From contig NZ_CP066786.1 of assembly GCF_016598595.1 (NCBI RefSeq), positions 2,937,501-3,001,500 on the forward strand: a stretch of 64,000 bases of DNA, given 5' to 3'. The DNA comes from Martelella lutilitoris (GTDB taxonomy: Bacteria > Pseudomonadota > Alphaproteobacteria > Rhizobiales > Rhizobiaceae). A program made the position numbers and the translations under genes. Below are positions 29,249-40,829 of the stretch, one piece after another (the stretch's first letter is position 1; every line of letters begins with the position of its first letter). A model generated the notes under the pieces. It made no database searches. It was not told where the DNA came from and saw only the letters and a program-made list of their open reading frames with translations.

Positions 29249-29911
29249 TCAAGGGGTCGCGTGTCGCGGCCCTTTCTTGTTGCGTGGGTGGCGTGAATAG
29301 GAATGCTTTTCGCGAGCGGCCTCCGCATCGGCGATCGCCTTGCCCTTTCGCCCGCCATAACGCCAGCTCCACGCCATCATCAGCGCGAAAACGGTAATCC
29401 ACATCGCCTCCGAAACCACCAGAAAGACGCTGACCGGCATCAGCGGGATGATCAGCGCGCGCAGACACGCCTCGGCAATGAGCACGACCGCCCAGACAAT
29501 CGTCATGAAGCGCATCAGCGCGCGATAATCCGGCGAGGCCGCATAAAGCCGGTTCAGGCTCTTGCGTTCCTCGGGGTCGCCTTCCGAGGCAAAATGAAAC
29601 ACCAGAGGACGCGGCATCAGCAGCGAGCCGGCAAAGACAAGCCCGATAAATCCGGTGATCAGCGAATTCTTCAGCAGCGCGAGATAGGGGCTGTCGAAAT
29701 AGAGACTGCCGATCAGCGAGGCCAGCGTTGCGGCAAGCGTGATGACGCCGATCGCCGCCAGCCGGTTGCTGCGGACATAGGCCACGACAATCACCGCGAT
29801 CGGAAAGACCGAGCCGAACGCCAGTGCGTGAACCGTCGAAAAATCGTAATGCTTGGCCAGAAGATAGGTCAGCCAGGGCAGGACAGCCCCGAAAATGATA
29901 TCGTTGCGCAT
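29249..29911 (-). CDS. VC0807-family integral membrane protein
   Basis: The 220-residue protein has about six hydrophobic segments and no catalytic motif. The pattern (MRNDIIFGAVLPWLTYLLAKHY, SLIGSLYFDSPYLALLKNSLITGF, a central PEERKSLNRLYAASPDYRALMRFMT and a basic C-terminal tail) matches the VC0807 family of uncharacterised inner-membrane proteins. It is convergent with carA, and its C-terminal codons overlap the carA terminator hairpin. Its function is unknown. Confidence 0.75.
   Translation of the reverse strand: MRNDIIFGAVLPWLTYLLAKHYDFSTVHALAFGSVFPIAVIVVAYVRSNRLAAIGVITLAATLASLIGSLYFDSPYLALLKNSLITGFIGLVFAGSLLMPRPLVFHFASEGDPEERKSLNRLYAASPDYRALMRFMTIVWAVVLIAEACLRALIIPLMPVSVFLVVSEAMWITVFALMMAWSWRYGGRKGKAIADAEAAREKHSYSRHPRNKKGPRHATP
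29251..29279 (+). terminator. Terminator of carA, overlapping the convergent gene end
   Basis: AAGGG-GT-CGCG-TGT-CGCG-G-CCCTT forms a hairpin with a small internal bulge, followed by TCTTGTT. It lies 27 bases after the carA stop and overlaps the 3' end of the convergent membrane-protein gene. Confidence 0.6.
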
Positions 29912-30009
29912 CGTTTTTCCTCCCGCCCGCGATGACAGGCCCGGCTTTCGCCAGCCCCGCCATTATCCGCCTGTTTTAGCGAAAACGAAAGGAAAAAGGC
30001 CCGTTTTGC

Positions 30010-31392
30010 CTAACCTTCCGCCCTCTGCAGCAGCCGCCAGTAGCGGATGCTGAGCATCACCGCCGCAGCCCCGAGGCCGCAGAGGAAGCCGATCCAGATG
30101 CCGATCCCGCCGAGGCCGGCGGGAAAGGCGAGCAGCCAGGCGACCGGCAGCCCGATGATCCAGTAGGCAATCAGCACCAGCACCATGGGGATACGGGTAT
30201 CTTTCAGACCGCGCAGAAACCCGTTCATGATCACCTGCGCCGTGTCGAGCAGCTGGAACAGCGCCGCGATGACGATCAAGGGCGCGGCATAGGCGATCAC
30301 GGCTGCCGCATCCGGCAGGCTGACATCGATGAACAGCGACGACAGCGCGCGCGGCGCGAAGGCAAAGGCCAGTCCGCTTGCAACGGCAAAACCGATCGCC
30401 ACCACCATGACAATGGCGGAGGCACGCGTCACATTGGCCCGGTCGTTTGCGCCGTGGAACACGCCGACGCGCACCGTGGCCGCCTGGGACAAGCCCAGCG
30501 GCACCATGAAGGTGATCGAGGACAGCTGAATGGCGATGCCGTGGGCGGCCAGCGGCACAGTGCCGAACTGGCCCATCAGCACCGACGAAACGGTAAACAT
30601 CGATACTTCCGCCAGAACGGAAATCCCGATCGGCAAGCCAAGCAGAACCACCTCCCTCAGCGCATGCCAGTCCGGTTTCCAGAAGCGGACGAAGAGCGCA
30701 TAGCGGGCAAGCATCGCGTCGCGGCCGATATAGGCGACCAGATACAGGAAGCCAAACGCCTGACCGACAAAGGTCGCGATCGCCGCGCCGCGAATGCCGA
30801 TCTGCGGCATCCCGAAGCCGCCGAGCACCAACCCGTAGGCGACCACGGCATTGACGACCAGCGTCAGCATCGAAACCCACAGAACCACCCGCGCGTGCCC
30901 CGTCGCGCTCACCAGCGAGCGCAGGACCTGGAACAGCAGCGCCGGGAACAGCGCGAAGCCGACGACAAAAAGATACTGCGCCGCCTTGGCCGCCACATCC
31001 GGCTCCTGACCGAACGCCAGAAGGATCGGTTCGGCCCAGAAGAACAACGGCAGAGACAAGACGCTGTAAATGATCGAAGCCCACATGCCCATGCGCATGG
31101 AGCGGCGCACGGCGACCTCATCGCCGCGGCCATAGGCCTGTGCGACCATGGGCATTACCGCAATGGCGAGCCCCATGCCGAAGATGAAGATCGTAAAGTA
31201 ATACTGGGTCGCAAGGACAGCGGCCGCGAGATCCAGCGCGCTTAATTGTCCAAGAATGAAGATATCGGTGGCATTGATGCCCTGCTGGGCAAGCTGTGCG
31301 CCGATGAGCGGAATTCCAAGAGCAAAGGTTTCCCGGAAATGGGACAACCACGAATGACCGGCTGCGGACGCAGGAGGCATTGTGACAGACAT
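30010..31392 (-). CDS. MATE family multidrug efflux transporter
   Basis: The 460-residue protein has about twelve hydrophobic segments in two similar halves, with MATE family features: ETFALGIPLIGAQLAQQGINATD near the start, a GLAIAVMPMVAQAYGRGD loop after helix 2 and LGLSQAATVRVGVFHG in the second half. This is the NorM-type arrangement. I use ATG at 31392, because the longer frame would begin with TTG and add only polar residues. It is a cation-coupled exporter of drugs or metabolites with no substrate evident, and is apparently monocistronic. Confidence 0.92.
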   Translation of the reverse strand: MSVTMPPASAAGHSWLSHFRETFALGIPLIGAQLAQQGINATDIFILGQLSALDLAAAVLATQYYFTIFIFGMGLAIAVMPMVAQAYGRGDEVAVRRSMRMGMWASIIYSVLSLPLFFWAEPILLAFGQEPDVAAKAAQYLFVVGFALFPALLFQVLRSLVSATGHARVVLWVSMLTLVVNAVVAYGLVLGGFGMPQIGIRGAAIATFVGQAFGFLYLVAYIGRDAMLARYALFVRFWKPDWHALREVVLLGLPIGISVLAEVSMFTVSSVLMGQFGTVPLAAHGIAIQLSSITFMVPLGLSQAATVRVGVFHGANDRANVTRASAIVMVVAIGFAVASGLAFAFAPRALSSLFIDVSLPDAAAVIAYAAPLIVIAALFQLLDTAQVIMNGFLRGLKDTRIPMVLVLIAYWIIGLPVAWLLAFPAGLGGIGIWIGFLCGLGAAAVMLSIRYWRLLQRAEG

Positions 31393-31572
31393 GATTTCAC
31401 CAGAGGCTGACACGCCGGGGCCAGACAATAGCGGGGCTCCGGCGGCCCGTCTCTCTAGCCTGTTTTTTAGGCAATTGCCAGTGTGACGGGCGGCCGAAGA
31501 GGCACAAACCTGCCCCGAAATCCTTCACGTTCGATCACAAGTGCGCGCAACCCGCAGCGTAATGACGGGCCA

Positions 31573-32253
31573 TCACGAAATCGGATTGCCCCCATACCGA
31601 TACGCCCCGCCGCGCTGCAAGGCGTGGCGGTAGGCCGGGCGGGCGTGGATGGCGACGAGATAATCGAGGAGCGCCTGCGGGCGCTGGTCGAAAGGGATGC
31701 GCTCCATGCCGACTTCCACGGGAAAACTCATCATGATGTCAGCGGCGGTGAAATCCTTGCCTGCGAACCAGCCATCGCGCTGAAGCTCGGCTTCCCAGAA
31801 TGCGCCGTGGGTTTTGAGCTGCGGATCGGTGAGCTTCTTCATTACGCCGTTGGAGATCGCGTTCAACAGCGGGCGAAGGAGTTTCGGCCCCTGTTCGGGA
31901 ATCTTCTGAAACACGAGCTTCATCACCAGGATCGGCATGGCCGAACCTTCCGAATAATGCAGCCAGTAACGATAGCGCAGCGCCGCATCGGTTCCGGGCG
32001 CCGGACGCAGCCCGCTGTCGCCGCCGTATCTGTCGATCAGATATTCGACGATCGCGGCACTCTCGGCAATGATCGTGCCGTCATCCTCGATCACCGGCGA
32101 TTTGCCGAGCGGGTGCACCTTCTTCAGACTTTCCGGCGCGCTCATGTCCTGGCCGCGCTTGTAGGTCTTGATCTCGTATTCGACCCCGAGCTCCTCCAGC
32201 AGCCACAGGATACGGTGGGCGCGGGAATCTTCGAGATAATGAACCAAAAGCAT
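31573..32253 (-). CDS. Glutathione S-transferase
   Basis: The 226-residue protein has an N-terminal thioredoxin-like domain (LVHYLEDSRAHRILWLLEELGVEYE, then SPVIEDDGTIIAESAAIVEYL with the cis-Pro and glutathione-binding Glu-Ser) and a helical C-terminal domain with FTAADIMMSF, the N-capping box of GSTs. It conjugates or reduces substrates using glutathione in the cytoplasm. It is a single gene, with no pathway partner nearby. Confidence 0.93.
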   Translation of the reverse strand: MLLVHYLEDSRAHRILWLLEELGVEYEIKTYKRGQDMSAPESLKKVHPLGKSPVIEDDGTIIAESAAIVEYLIDRYGGDSGLRPAPGTDAALRYRYWLHYSEGSAMPILVMKLVFQKIPEQGPKLLRPLLNAISNGVMKKLTDPQLKTHGAFWEAELQRDGWFAGKDFTAADIMMSFPVEVGMERIPFDQRPQALLDYLVAIHARPAYRHALQRGGAYRYGGNPIS

Positions 32254-32373
32254 TGGATACTCCTGAAAGAAGCCGGGCGACCCGGTCTAGATGGCTTTGG
32301 CCGAGACGGGATGCAAGTATTTACGCAGGATCGAACCCCGCGGATCGCCCCGCATTCAAAAAACGCTCGGGTA

Positions 32374-33402
32374 TCAGGAAACGGTCAACGCCACCGCGCC
32401 TGCATAAAGGACGAGGATACCGGCGCTCTCGAAGCCGATTCGGCCCGGCCCCGCCTTCTGCCGCACGATCAGCCCCAGGAGCAGGATGGCGGTTGCCGAA
32501 AGACCGACAGCAAGCCAGATCAGGTCATCCTTGCCGATCGCCTGGTAGAGCGAGCCGTCACGATAGGCGACATCCGAGAGCGTCAGGAACAGCGTATCGA
32601 AGGTGTTGCCGCCGATGATGCCGCCGACGGCAAGCTGCAGCGCTCCGCGGCGGACCGCGGCAAGCGTCGTCACGAGTTCGGGCAACGAGGTGACCACCGC
32701 CGTCATCAGCGCACCGACGACCGAGGCGGAAATGCCGTAGCGATCCGTCAGCACGCCGGCAACGCCAGAGATCGCGTAGCCGGCAATGCCCATCAGCAGC
32801 ATCAGCGCGCCGAAAACGGCGAAGATCGTGACATTGCCACGCGCGTCCTGTTGCTCTTCGTCCGGCGTGTCCGTGCGGGTCTCGCGCGTGCCGACCGGCC
32901 GCCACATCGGATCGTCGCGCACGCGCTTGGAGGCGATGACGCCGGCGATATAGATGCCGAACAGGATGAGCGAGAACGGGCTGACGGCGAAAAACGAGAT
33001 GTCCGGCGAGACATAGGCGATCAGCGGGATGGACAGCAGCAGCACCAGAAGCGCGCCCTGGAAGAGATTGGAAAGATCGGCCGCCGCATGTTCCAGATTG
33101 ATGCGGCGATAGATCATGTCGGCCAGCGCCAGAAAGGCCGTCTGCGCAGCAATGCCGCCCACGGCGTTGGAAAAGCTGAGCGATGCCCTGCCCTCGAACG
33201 CCGTCGTGATCGACACCACCGTGCCGGACAGCGAGGTGGCCGCCCCCAGGAGCAGGCCCCCGATCAGCGCCTCGCCGAGGCCGGTGCGATCGGCGATGCG
33301 GTCTGCCACGTCGGTGATCCGCACGCCGCATGCGAGGATAATCAGACCGGCGCCGGCGAAGATCGCCACCAGCCAGACGAGCGACAGGTTTTCAAAATTC
33401 AT
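32374..33402 (-). CDS. Sodium/calcium exchanger (CaCA) family cation antiporter
   Basis: The 342-residue membrane protein has about ten to eleven hydrophobic segments in two repeats. Each repeat carries an alpha-motif: GAATSLSGTVVSITTAFEG near residue 53, and VTSLPELVTTLAAVRRG with GGNTFDTLF near residue 240. The acidic and polar residues typical of ion-binding sites (SLPELVTT) are present in the second repeat. In the first repeat the usual Glu is replaced by Gly (SLSGT), which could change ion selectivity. A hydrophilic loop near residues 165-190 separates the halves. Confidence 0.88.
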   Translation of the reverse strand: MNFENLSLVWLVAIFAGAGLIILACGVRITDVADRIADRTGLGEALIGGLLLGAATSLSGTVVSITTAFEGRASLSFSNAVGGIAAQTAFLALADMIYRRINLEHAAADLSNLFQGALLVLLLSIPLIAYVSPDISFFAVSPFSLILFGIYIAGVIASKRVRDDPMWRPVGTRETRTDTPDEEQQDARGNVTIFAVFGALMLLMGIAGYAISGVAGVLTDRYGISASVVGALMTAVVTSLPELVTTLAAVRRGALQLAVGGIIGGNTFDTLFLTLSDVAYRDGSLYQAIGKDDLIWLAVGLSATAILLLGLIVRQKAGPGRIGFESAGILVLYAGAVALTVS

Positions 33403-33537
33403 TCTGCTCTCCGTGTTGTTCAGGCAACGCGCCAGCCGGACCTTTGTTCAATCCGGCAAACGAACAGGCTGGCCGCGCTTGCCCTGCCGCGCGACATCGA
33501 TTATCGTTCCCTTTATGTTCCAGAAGGGTGTGAAATC

Positions 33538-34365
33538 ATGGTCTCCCAAACCGAAAAATATGCGGCATTCAAAGCCCTGCATGAAGCGGAAGGCGCATTC
33601 GTCATGCCGAACCCGTGGGATGCGGGAAGCGCGAAGATGCTTACCAATCTGGGATTCGGCGCTCTGGCGACGACCAGCGCGGGGCTTGCCTTTTCGCTTG
33701 GGAAACGCGACTCGGCTGCGGCGCTGACGCGCGCGGAGGTTCTCGAAAACGCACGCGCCATTGTCGAGGCAACTGACCTGCCGGTATCCGCCGATCTGGA
33801 GAACGGCTTTGGCGACCTGCCGGAGGATTGCGCGAAAACCGTCAGGCTTGCCGCCGCGACGGGTCTTGCGGGGGGCTCGATCGAGGACGCGACAGGCCGG
33901 GAAGACGACCCGATCTACGCTTTCGAGCCGGCCGTCGAGCGCGTGCGCGCAGCCGCCGAGGCCGTCAGGGACCTGCCCTTTCTGCTGACCGCGCGCGCGG
34001 AGAATTTTCTGTGGGGACGGCCTGACCTCGACGATACCATCAAACGCTTGCAGGCCTTCGAACGGGCCGGCGCCGACGTACTCTATGCGCCCGGGCTTCC
34101 CGACCTCAATGCCATCAAGACAGTCTGCGACGCGGTGAGCAAGCCGGTGAATGTCGTCATGGGGCTAAGCGGTCCTGTCTTTTCGGTCGACGCATTGTCG
34201 CGGGCCGGCGTCCGTCGCGTCAGCGTCGGCGGCTCCTTTGCGCGGGCGGCGCTCGGCGCGCTCAGGCAGGCGGCCGAGGAAGTGCTGAACGAAGGAACCT
34301 TCACTTACAGCCGTTCGGCGTTGCCGGATGCCGAGGCCGCGCGCCTGACGGCGGATCGACGCTGA
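33538..34365 (+). CDS. Isocitrate lyase/PEP mutase family protein
   Basis: The ATG at 33538 (GAAGGGTGTG upstream) gives 275 residues. Landmarks are FVMPNPWDAGSAKML, SAGLAFSLG, the DLENGFGD metal-binding segment (ADLENG), GGSIEDATG and LLTARAENFLWG. This is the PEP mutase/isocitrate lyase barrel superfamily in the branch often annotated as carboxyvinyl-carboxyphosphonate phosphorylmutase-like or oxaloacetate-decarboxylase-like. The exact reaction is not clear. The enzyme likely uses Mg2+ to cleave or form C-C or C-P bonds on a 2-oxo-acid. The open frame runs 2 kb further upstream only as an antisense shadow. Confidence 0.87.
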   Translation: MVSQTEKYAAFKALHEAEGAFVMPNPWDAGSAKMLTNLGFGALATTSAGLAFSLGKRDSAAALTRAEVLENARAIVEATDLPVSADLENGFGDLPEDCAKTVRLAAATGLAGGSIEDATGREDDPIYAFEPAVERVRAAAEAVRDLPFLLTARAENFLWGRPDLDDTIKRLQAFERAGADVLYAPGLPDLNAIKTVCDAVSKPVNVVMGLSGPVFSVDALSRAGVRRVSVGGSFARAALGALRQAAEEVLNEGTFTYSRSALPDAEAARLTADRR

Positions 34366-34405
34366 CCCTGCCATGGGGCCGGCGGACGGGCGCCTCGCTC
34401 TATTA

Positions 34406-34508
34406 GATCATCGGGCGATTAGTTGGCATCGCCCGATGCTCTAGTTTCTCTTTTTTGACGCATCGGGTTATCGAAAAACCGGATTCCACTTTTTCGCCCG
34501 ATGCTCTA
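34406..34508. repeat. Dispersed palindromic repeat, copy 2
   Basis: The copy aligns with the element at 19981-20085: GATCATCGGGCG at the left, an inverted repeat CATCGGGCGAT/ATCGCCCGATG (34409-34419 with 34428-34438), GCATCGGGTTATCGAAAAA in the middle and TTTCGCCCGATGCTCTA at the right. Both copies follow a plus-strand gene end (here 41 bases after the stop) in the same orientation. It may act as a terminator or 3' stabiliser. Confidence 0.8.
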
Positions 34509-34534
34509 GCAGCGCAGGCGTTTCCCGCTGTGGC

Positions 34535-34696
34535 TCATCGCCGGGCGGATGGTCCCCGGCGATCATGGGCGGAGGGCTTGCGTTGCAAATAGGCCGGCGC
34601 GGCGGAAAGCCGACCGCCCACCATCCGATAGAGAATCGTCAGCCCGGCGGCGGCGAATACGGTCTGAAAAGCGAAAAGCGGCAGATATTCAAACAT
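34535..34696 (-). CDS. Possible 53-residue single-span membrane protein
   Basis: The ATG at 34696 has GGGGAG 5 bases upstream. The peptide begins MFEYLPLFAFQTVFAAAGLT, has one hydrophobic helix to about residue 25 and ends in a basic, Arg-rich tail. I do not recognise it. Support comes from the ribosome site and the clean helix-plus-basic-tail layout. It is divergent from carB, about 240 bases away. Confidence 0.4.
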   Translation of the reverse strand: MFEYLPLFAFQTVFAAAGLTILYRMVGGRLSAAPAYLQRKPSAHDRRGPSARR

Positions 34697-34932
34697 TGTT
34701 AACTCCCCGTTTGAGAGCATAACGCAACATGTCAGGAAAAGGTTCACATCCGGCCTGACGATTATCATCAAGACATTGCCGTTGACGGCTGTGTGATCGC
34801 GTCATTTTCGGGGTTCCGTTCGCCCCGCAACTTCCCTATAAGGCCCTCCTAGCCTAAACCTTCTGACGTCCCGCACCCGGCCCGGTTCTCCGTGTCGGTT
34901 TTTGATGCAGAATAAAACGACGGATACCGCCC

Positions 34933-38415
<3,483 letters not shown>

Positions 38416-38443
38416 GCCTCGCATCAGTCTCAGACGCCTATGG

Positions 38444-38470
38444 AGGGCAGGCCCGGCGCCTGCCCTTTTC
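38444..38470 (+). terminator. Terminator of carB
   Basis: AGGGCAGGC and GCCTGCCCT form a perfect 9-base stem around the loop CCGGC, followed by TTTCTTT. It lies about 30 bases after the carB stop. Confidence 0.85.
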
Positions 38471-38477
38471 TTTGGGC

Positions 38478-38536
38478 TTGACGTATGGGTTTACCTTCTT
38501 TATTTATCCATCAGGTTAATTAACCGATAGGATAAA
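38478..38536 (+). promoter_or_regulatory. Promoter and palindromic operator of the ArsR-SRPBCC operon
   Basis: A -35 box TTGACG (38478-38483), a 17-base spacer and a -10 box TATTTA (38501-38506) form a good vegetative promoter. Overlapping the -10 and running to within 6 bases of the start codon is a 34-base near-palindrome (38503-38536) with outer arms TTTATCC/GGATAAA and core GGTTAATTAACC. The position fits autorepression by the ArsR-type regulator encoded next. Confidence 0.65.
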
Positions 38537-38542
38537 TACAAG

Positions 38543-38875
38543 ATGTCCGATCCGCTGACCCAGACGCTTTCCGCGCTCGCCGATCCGACCCGCCGCGCGA
38601 TCCTTGCCCGGCTGTCCAAGGGCGAAGCGACGGTGAATGAACTGGCCGAGCCATTCAACATGTCGCTGCCGGCGGTATCCAAGCATCTGAAGGTGCTGGA
38701 GCGCGCCGGGCTGATCTCCCGCGGTCGCGAGGCGCAGACCCGTCCCTGCCGGATCGAGCCCGAGACGCTGAAGGCGGTCGATGGCTGGCTTTCGGACTAC
38801 CGGGCGCTGTGGGAACAGCGGCTCGACCGGCTGGAAGCCCATCTTGCGAAAATTCAGAAGGAGGAAACGCCATGA
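38543..38875 (+). CDS. ArsR-family transcriptional regulator
   Basis: The 110-residue winged-helix protein opens with LSALADPTRRAILARLSKGEATVNELAEPF and has the recognition helix SLPAVSKHLKVLERAGLI. It has no cysteine and none of the metal-binding motifs of arsenic or zinc sensors, so it belongs to the metal-independent ArsR group usually paired with SRPBCC genes. The stop overlaps the next start as ATGA. A palindromic operator lies immediately upstream. Confidence 0.93.
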   Translation: MSDPLTQTLSALADPTRRAILARLSKGEATVNELAEPFNMSLPAVSKHLKVLERAGLISRGREAQTRPCRIEPETLKAVDGWLSDYRALWEQRLDRLEAHLAKIQKEETP

Positions 38876-39333
38876 GTGAGGAAATGCCCAACGCAAGCCT
38901 CGAAATCCACAACGAAAGACGCTTTCCGCAGGACCGCGATACGCTGTTTTCAGCCGTCGCCGATCCGGCAAAACTCGCACGCTGGTGGGGGCCGCACGGG
39001 TTTGAAAACCGCATCACGGCGTTCGATTTTCGCCCCGGCGGAAGCTGGCGGATCGTCATGACCGCCTCGAACGGCGATGAATTCGACAACCACTGGAGTT
39101 TTCTCGCGATCGATGACGGCCGCATGGTCCGCGCCCGTCATCACCTGCCGATGCATGATTTCATCCTGGAAATGCGGTTCGAGGATCACGCCGGGGGAAG
39201 CCGCCTTGTCTGGGTCATGGAATTCGAGCCGACCGAGGAAAACCAGGCCATGGCGCACTTCCTCAAGGCGGCCAACGATCAGAATCTCGACCGCCTCGCA
39301 CAGTTTCTAAAGGGAGAAAACGATGACCGCTGA
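38872..39333 (+). CDS. SRPBCC (AHSA1-like) domain protein 1
   Basis: The ATG at 38872 is coupled to the ArsR stop. The 153-residue protein is a single START/Bet v1-like domain of the AHSA1 subfamily, with ERRFPQDRDTLFSAVADP, ARWWGPHGFENRITAFDFRPGG and a C-terminal helix. The domain forms a hydrophobic pocket, and ligand and function are unknown. A second, related gene follows with an 11-base overlap. Confidence 0.92.
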   Translation: MSEEMPNASLEIHNERRFPQDRDTLFSAVADPAKLARWWGPHGFENRITAFDFRPGGSWRIVMTASNGDEFDNHWSFLAIDDGRMVRARHHLPMHDFILEMRFEDHAGGSRLVWVMEFEPTEENQAMAHFLKAANDQNLDRLAQFLKGENDDR

Positions 39334-39787
39334 ACTTGATCCCGCAAAAATCATCCGTCTGGAGCGCGTCATGGACGCCCCGCGCGAACTGGTGTTCAAG
39401 GCGCTTTCCGATGAGAAGCACCTCGACCAGTGGTGGGGGCCGGAAGGCTTCGTCAACGAAACCCACGCGATGGACTTTTCGGTCGGCGGGCTGTGGCACT
39501 ACACGATGCACGGTCCCGACGGCAAGGACTGGCCGAACTGGATCCGCTACACGGAGATCACTCCTCCGGCCCGCATTGCCTACGACCATGGCGGCGAACG
39601 CGGCGAGCCCGCCCATTTCCGCGGCCTGATCCTGCTCGAGGACGAAGGCGGAAAAACCCGCGTTTCGCTGATCCTGATCTTCGAGACGGCCGAGGCCCGC
39701 GATGCGACCATAGATTTCGGCGCCGTCGATGGCGGGCGGCAGACGCTTGCAAAGCTCGAGCGCTACGTCGCCGGACTGGAGGCGTAG
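39323..39787 (+). CDS. SRPBCC (AHSA1-like) domain protein 2
   Basis: The 154-residue protein is paralogous to the gene before it, with LERVMDAPRELVFKALSD, DQWWGPEGFVNETHAMDFSVGG and YDHGGERGEPAHFRG. The two start and stop codons overlap by 11 bases. Two SRPBCC proteins under one ArsR regulator suggest a heterodimer or duplicated binding function. I cannot name a ligand. Confidence 0.92.
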   Translation: MTAELDPAKIIRLERVMDAPRELVFKALSDEKHLDQWWGPEGFVNETHAMDFSVGGLWHYTMHGPDGKDWPNWIRYTEITPPARIAYDHGGERGEPAHFRGLILLEDEGGKTRVSLILIFETAEARDATIDFGAVDGGRQTLAKLERYVAGLEA

Positions 39788-39869
39788 CAGGCGAAACCGG
39801 TGCGGCCAGGCCGATCCCGCCGCCGGCCATCTGTCATGAACACGCTACCCGGTCGTGCGATAAACGGGA

Positions 39870-39899
39870 TTGACGACGATCAATTAGGTTGATATCAAC
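39870..39899 (+). promoter_or_regulatory. Candidate promoter with palindrome upstream of the VOC gene
   Basis: TTGACG (39870-39875) and TATCAA (39893-39898) are 17 bases apart. The perfect 12-base palindrome GTTGATATCAAC (39888-39899) covers the -10. It resembles the core GGTTAATTAACC of the ArsR operator 1.3 kb upstream, so the same regulator might act here. That link is inference. Confidence 0.45.
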
Positions 39900-39944
39900 T
39901 TAAATAGGCCACGATTTCCGGACTACCTTCAAGAGGAGAGCGAC

Positions 39945-40721
39945 ATGAGCAGCGAATTCGTCTGGTACGAACTTCTGACGACCGATACGGCCGCGGCCGA
40001 AGCCTTCTATAAAGACGTTATCGGCTGGGACGCCCGCGACGGTGGCATGCCCGATGTCAGCTACACGCTCTTTTCCGTTTCCGGCTTCGAGACCTATGCC
40101 GCCGGCATGATGGCCCTCAACGAGGAGATGCTGGCCCGCAATGTCCCGCCGAACTGGTCCGGCTATGTCTATGTCGAGGATGTCGACGCCAAGGCCGCCG
40201 CGTTTGTCGCCGAGGGCGGGAGCATCAACGTTCCTGCCATGGATATCCCCTCGGTCGGACGCTTCGCCGTGGTCTCCGACCCGCAGGGCGCGGTGATCTG
40301 CCTGTTCAACCCCATTATGCCGGAAGGCGGCATGCCGGAGGCGCCGCCGGCGAGAACGCCCGGCACGTTCGGCTGGTGCGAGCTCTACACCAGCGACGCC
40401 GAAGCGGCCGTCGCCTTCTACGAAAAAATGTTCGGCTGGAAGGAAACGTCAACGATGGACATGGGCCCGATGGGCAAATACCACCTCTTCGGCCCGGGCG
40501 AGGAACCGATCGGCGGCATCATGAAGAAACCGGACGACATGCCGGTTTCGGCTTGGGCCTACTACATCTATGTCGATGGTCTGGACGCCGCCATCGAGCG
40601 GGTGAAGAACGGCGGCGGACAGCTTCTCAACGGACCGATGGATGTGCCGGACGGCGCCGTGATCGCCCAGTGCCTCGATCCGCAGGGCGCCTATTTCTGC
40701 CTGGTCTCCGACAGCCGATAG
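39945..40721 (+). CDS. VOC (glyoxalase/dioxygenase superfamily) protein, two domains
   Basis: The 258-residue protein has two tandem VOC domains, at about residues 1-125 (FVWYELLTTDTAAAEAFYKDVIGWD) and 135-255 (GWCELYTSDAEAAVAFYEKMFGWK). An AGAGGAGAG ribosome site precedes the ATG. The family includes glyoxalases, antibiotic-binding proteins and dioxygenases, and this CFP30/31-like two-domain type has no assigned reaction. It follows the ArsR-SRPBCC operon, but a promoter in the gap suggests separate transcription. Confidence 0.9.
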   Translation: MSSEFVWYELLTTDTAAAEAFYKDVIGWDARDGGMPDVSYTLFSVSGFETYAAGMMALNEEMLARNVPPNWSGYVYVEDVDAKAAAFVAEGGSINVPAMDIPSVGRFAVVSDPQGAVICLFNPIMPEGGMPEAPPARTPGTFGWCELYTSDAEAAVAFYEKMFGWKETSTMDMGPMGKYHLFGPGEEPIGGIMKKPDDMPVSAWAYYIYVDGLDAAIERVKNGGGQLLNGPMDVPDGAVIAQCLDPQGAYFCLVSDSR

Positions 40722-40760
40722 ACCAAAGCCTGCTCCTCCCCGAAATTGAAGAAACACAGC

Positions 40761-40786
40761 TTGCGCCGGAGACATCTCCGGCGCAA
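40761..40786 (+). terminator. Hairpin after the VOC gene
   Basis: TTGCGCCGGAG and CTCCGGCGCAA form a perfect 11-base stem with a 4-base loop, 39 bases after the stop. It is followed by ATTCC rather than a T run, so it could equally be a stabiliser or a read-through attenuator before the MFS gene. Confidence 0.55.
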
Positions 40787-40829
40787 ATTCCGTCTGCCGC
40801 TGACGCGGCCCAGGTTCGGAGAATCCCCC

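Noticed and set aside
31483..33537. 2 kb in-frame upstream extension of the PEP-mutase-family gene
   Set aside because: It is antisense to the GST and cation-exchanger genes, and the homologous protein begins only at 33538, where a ribosome site is present.
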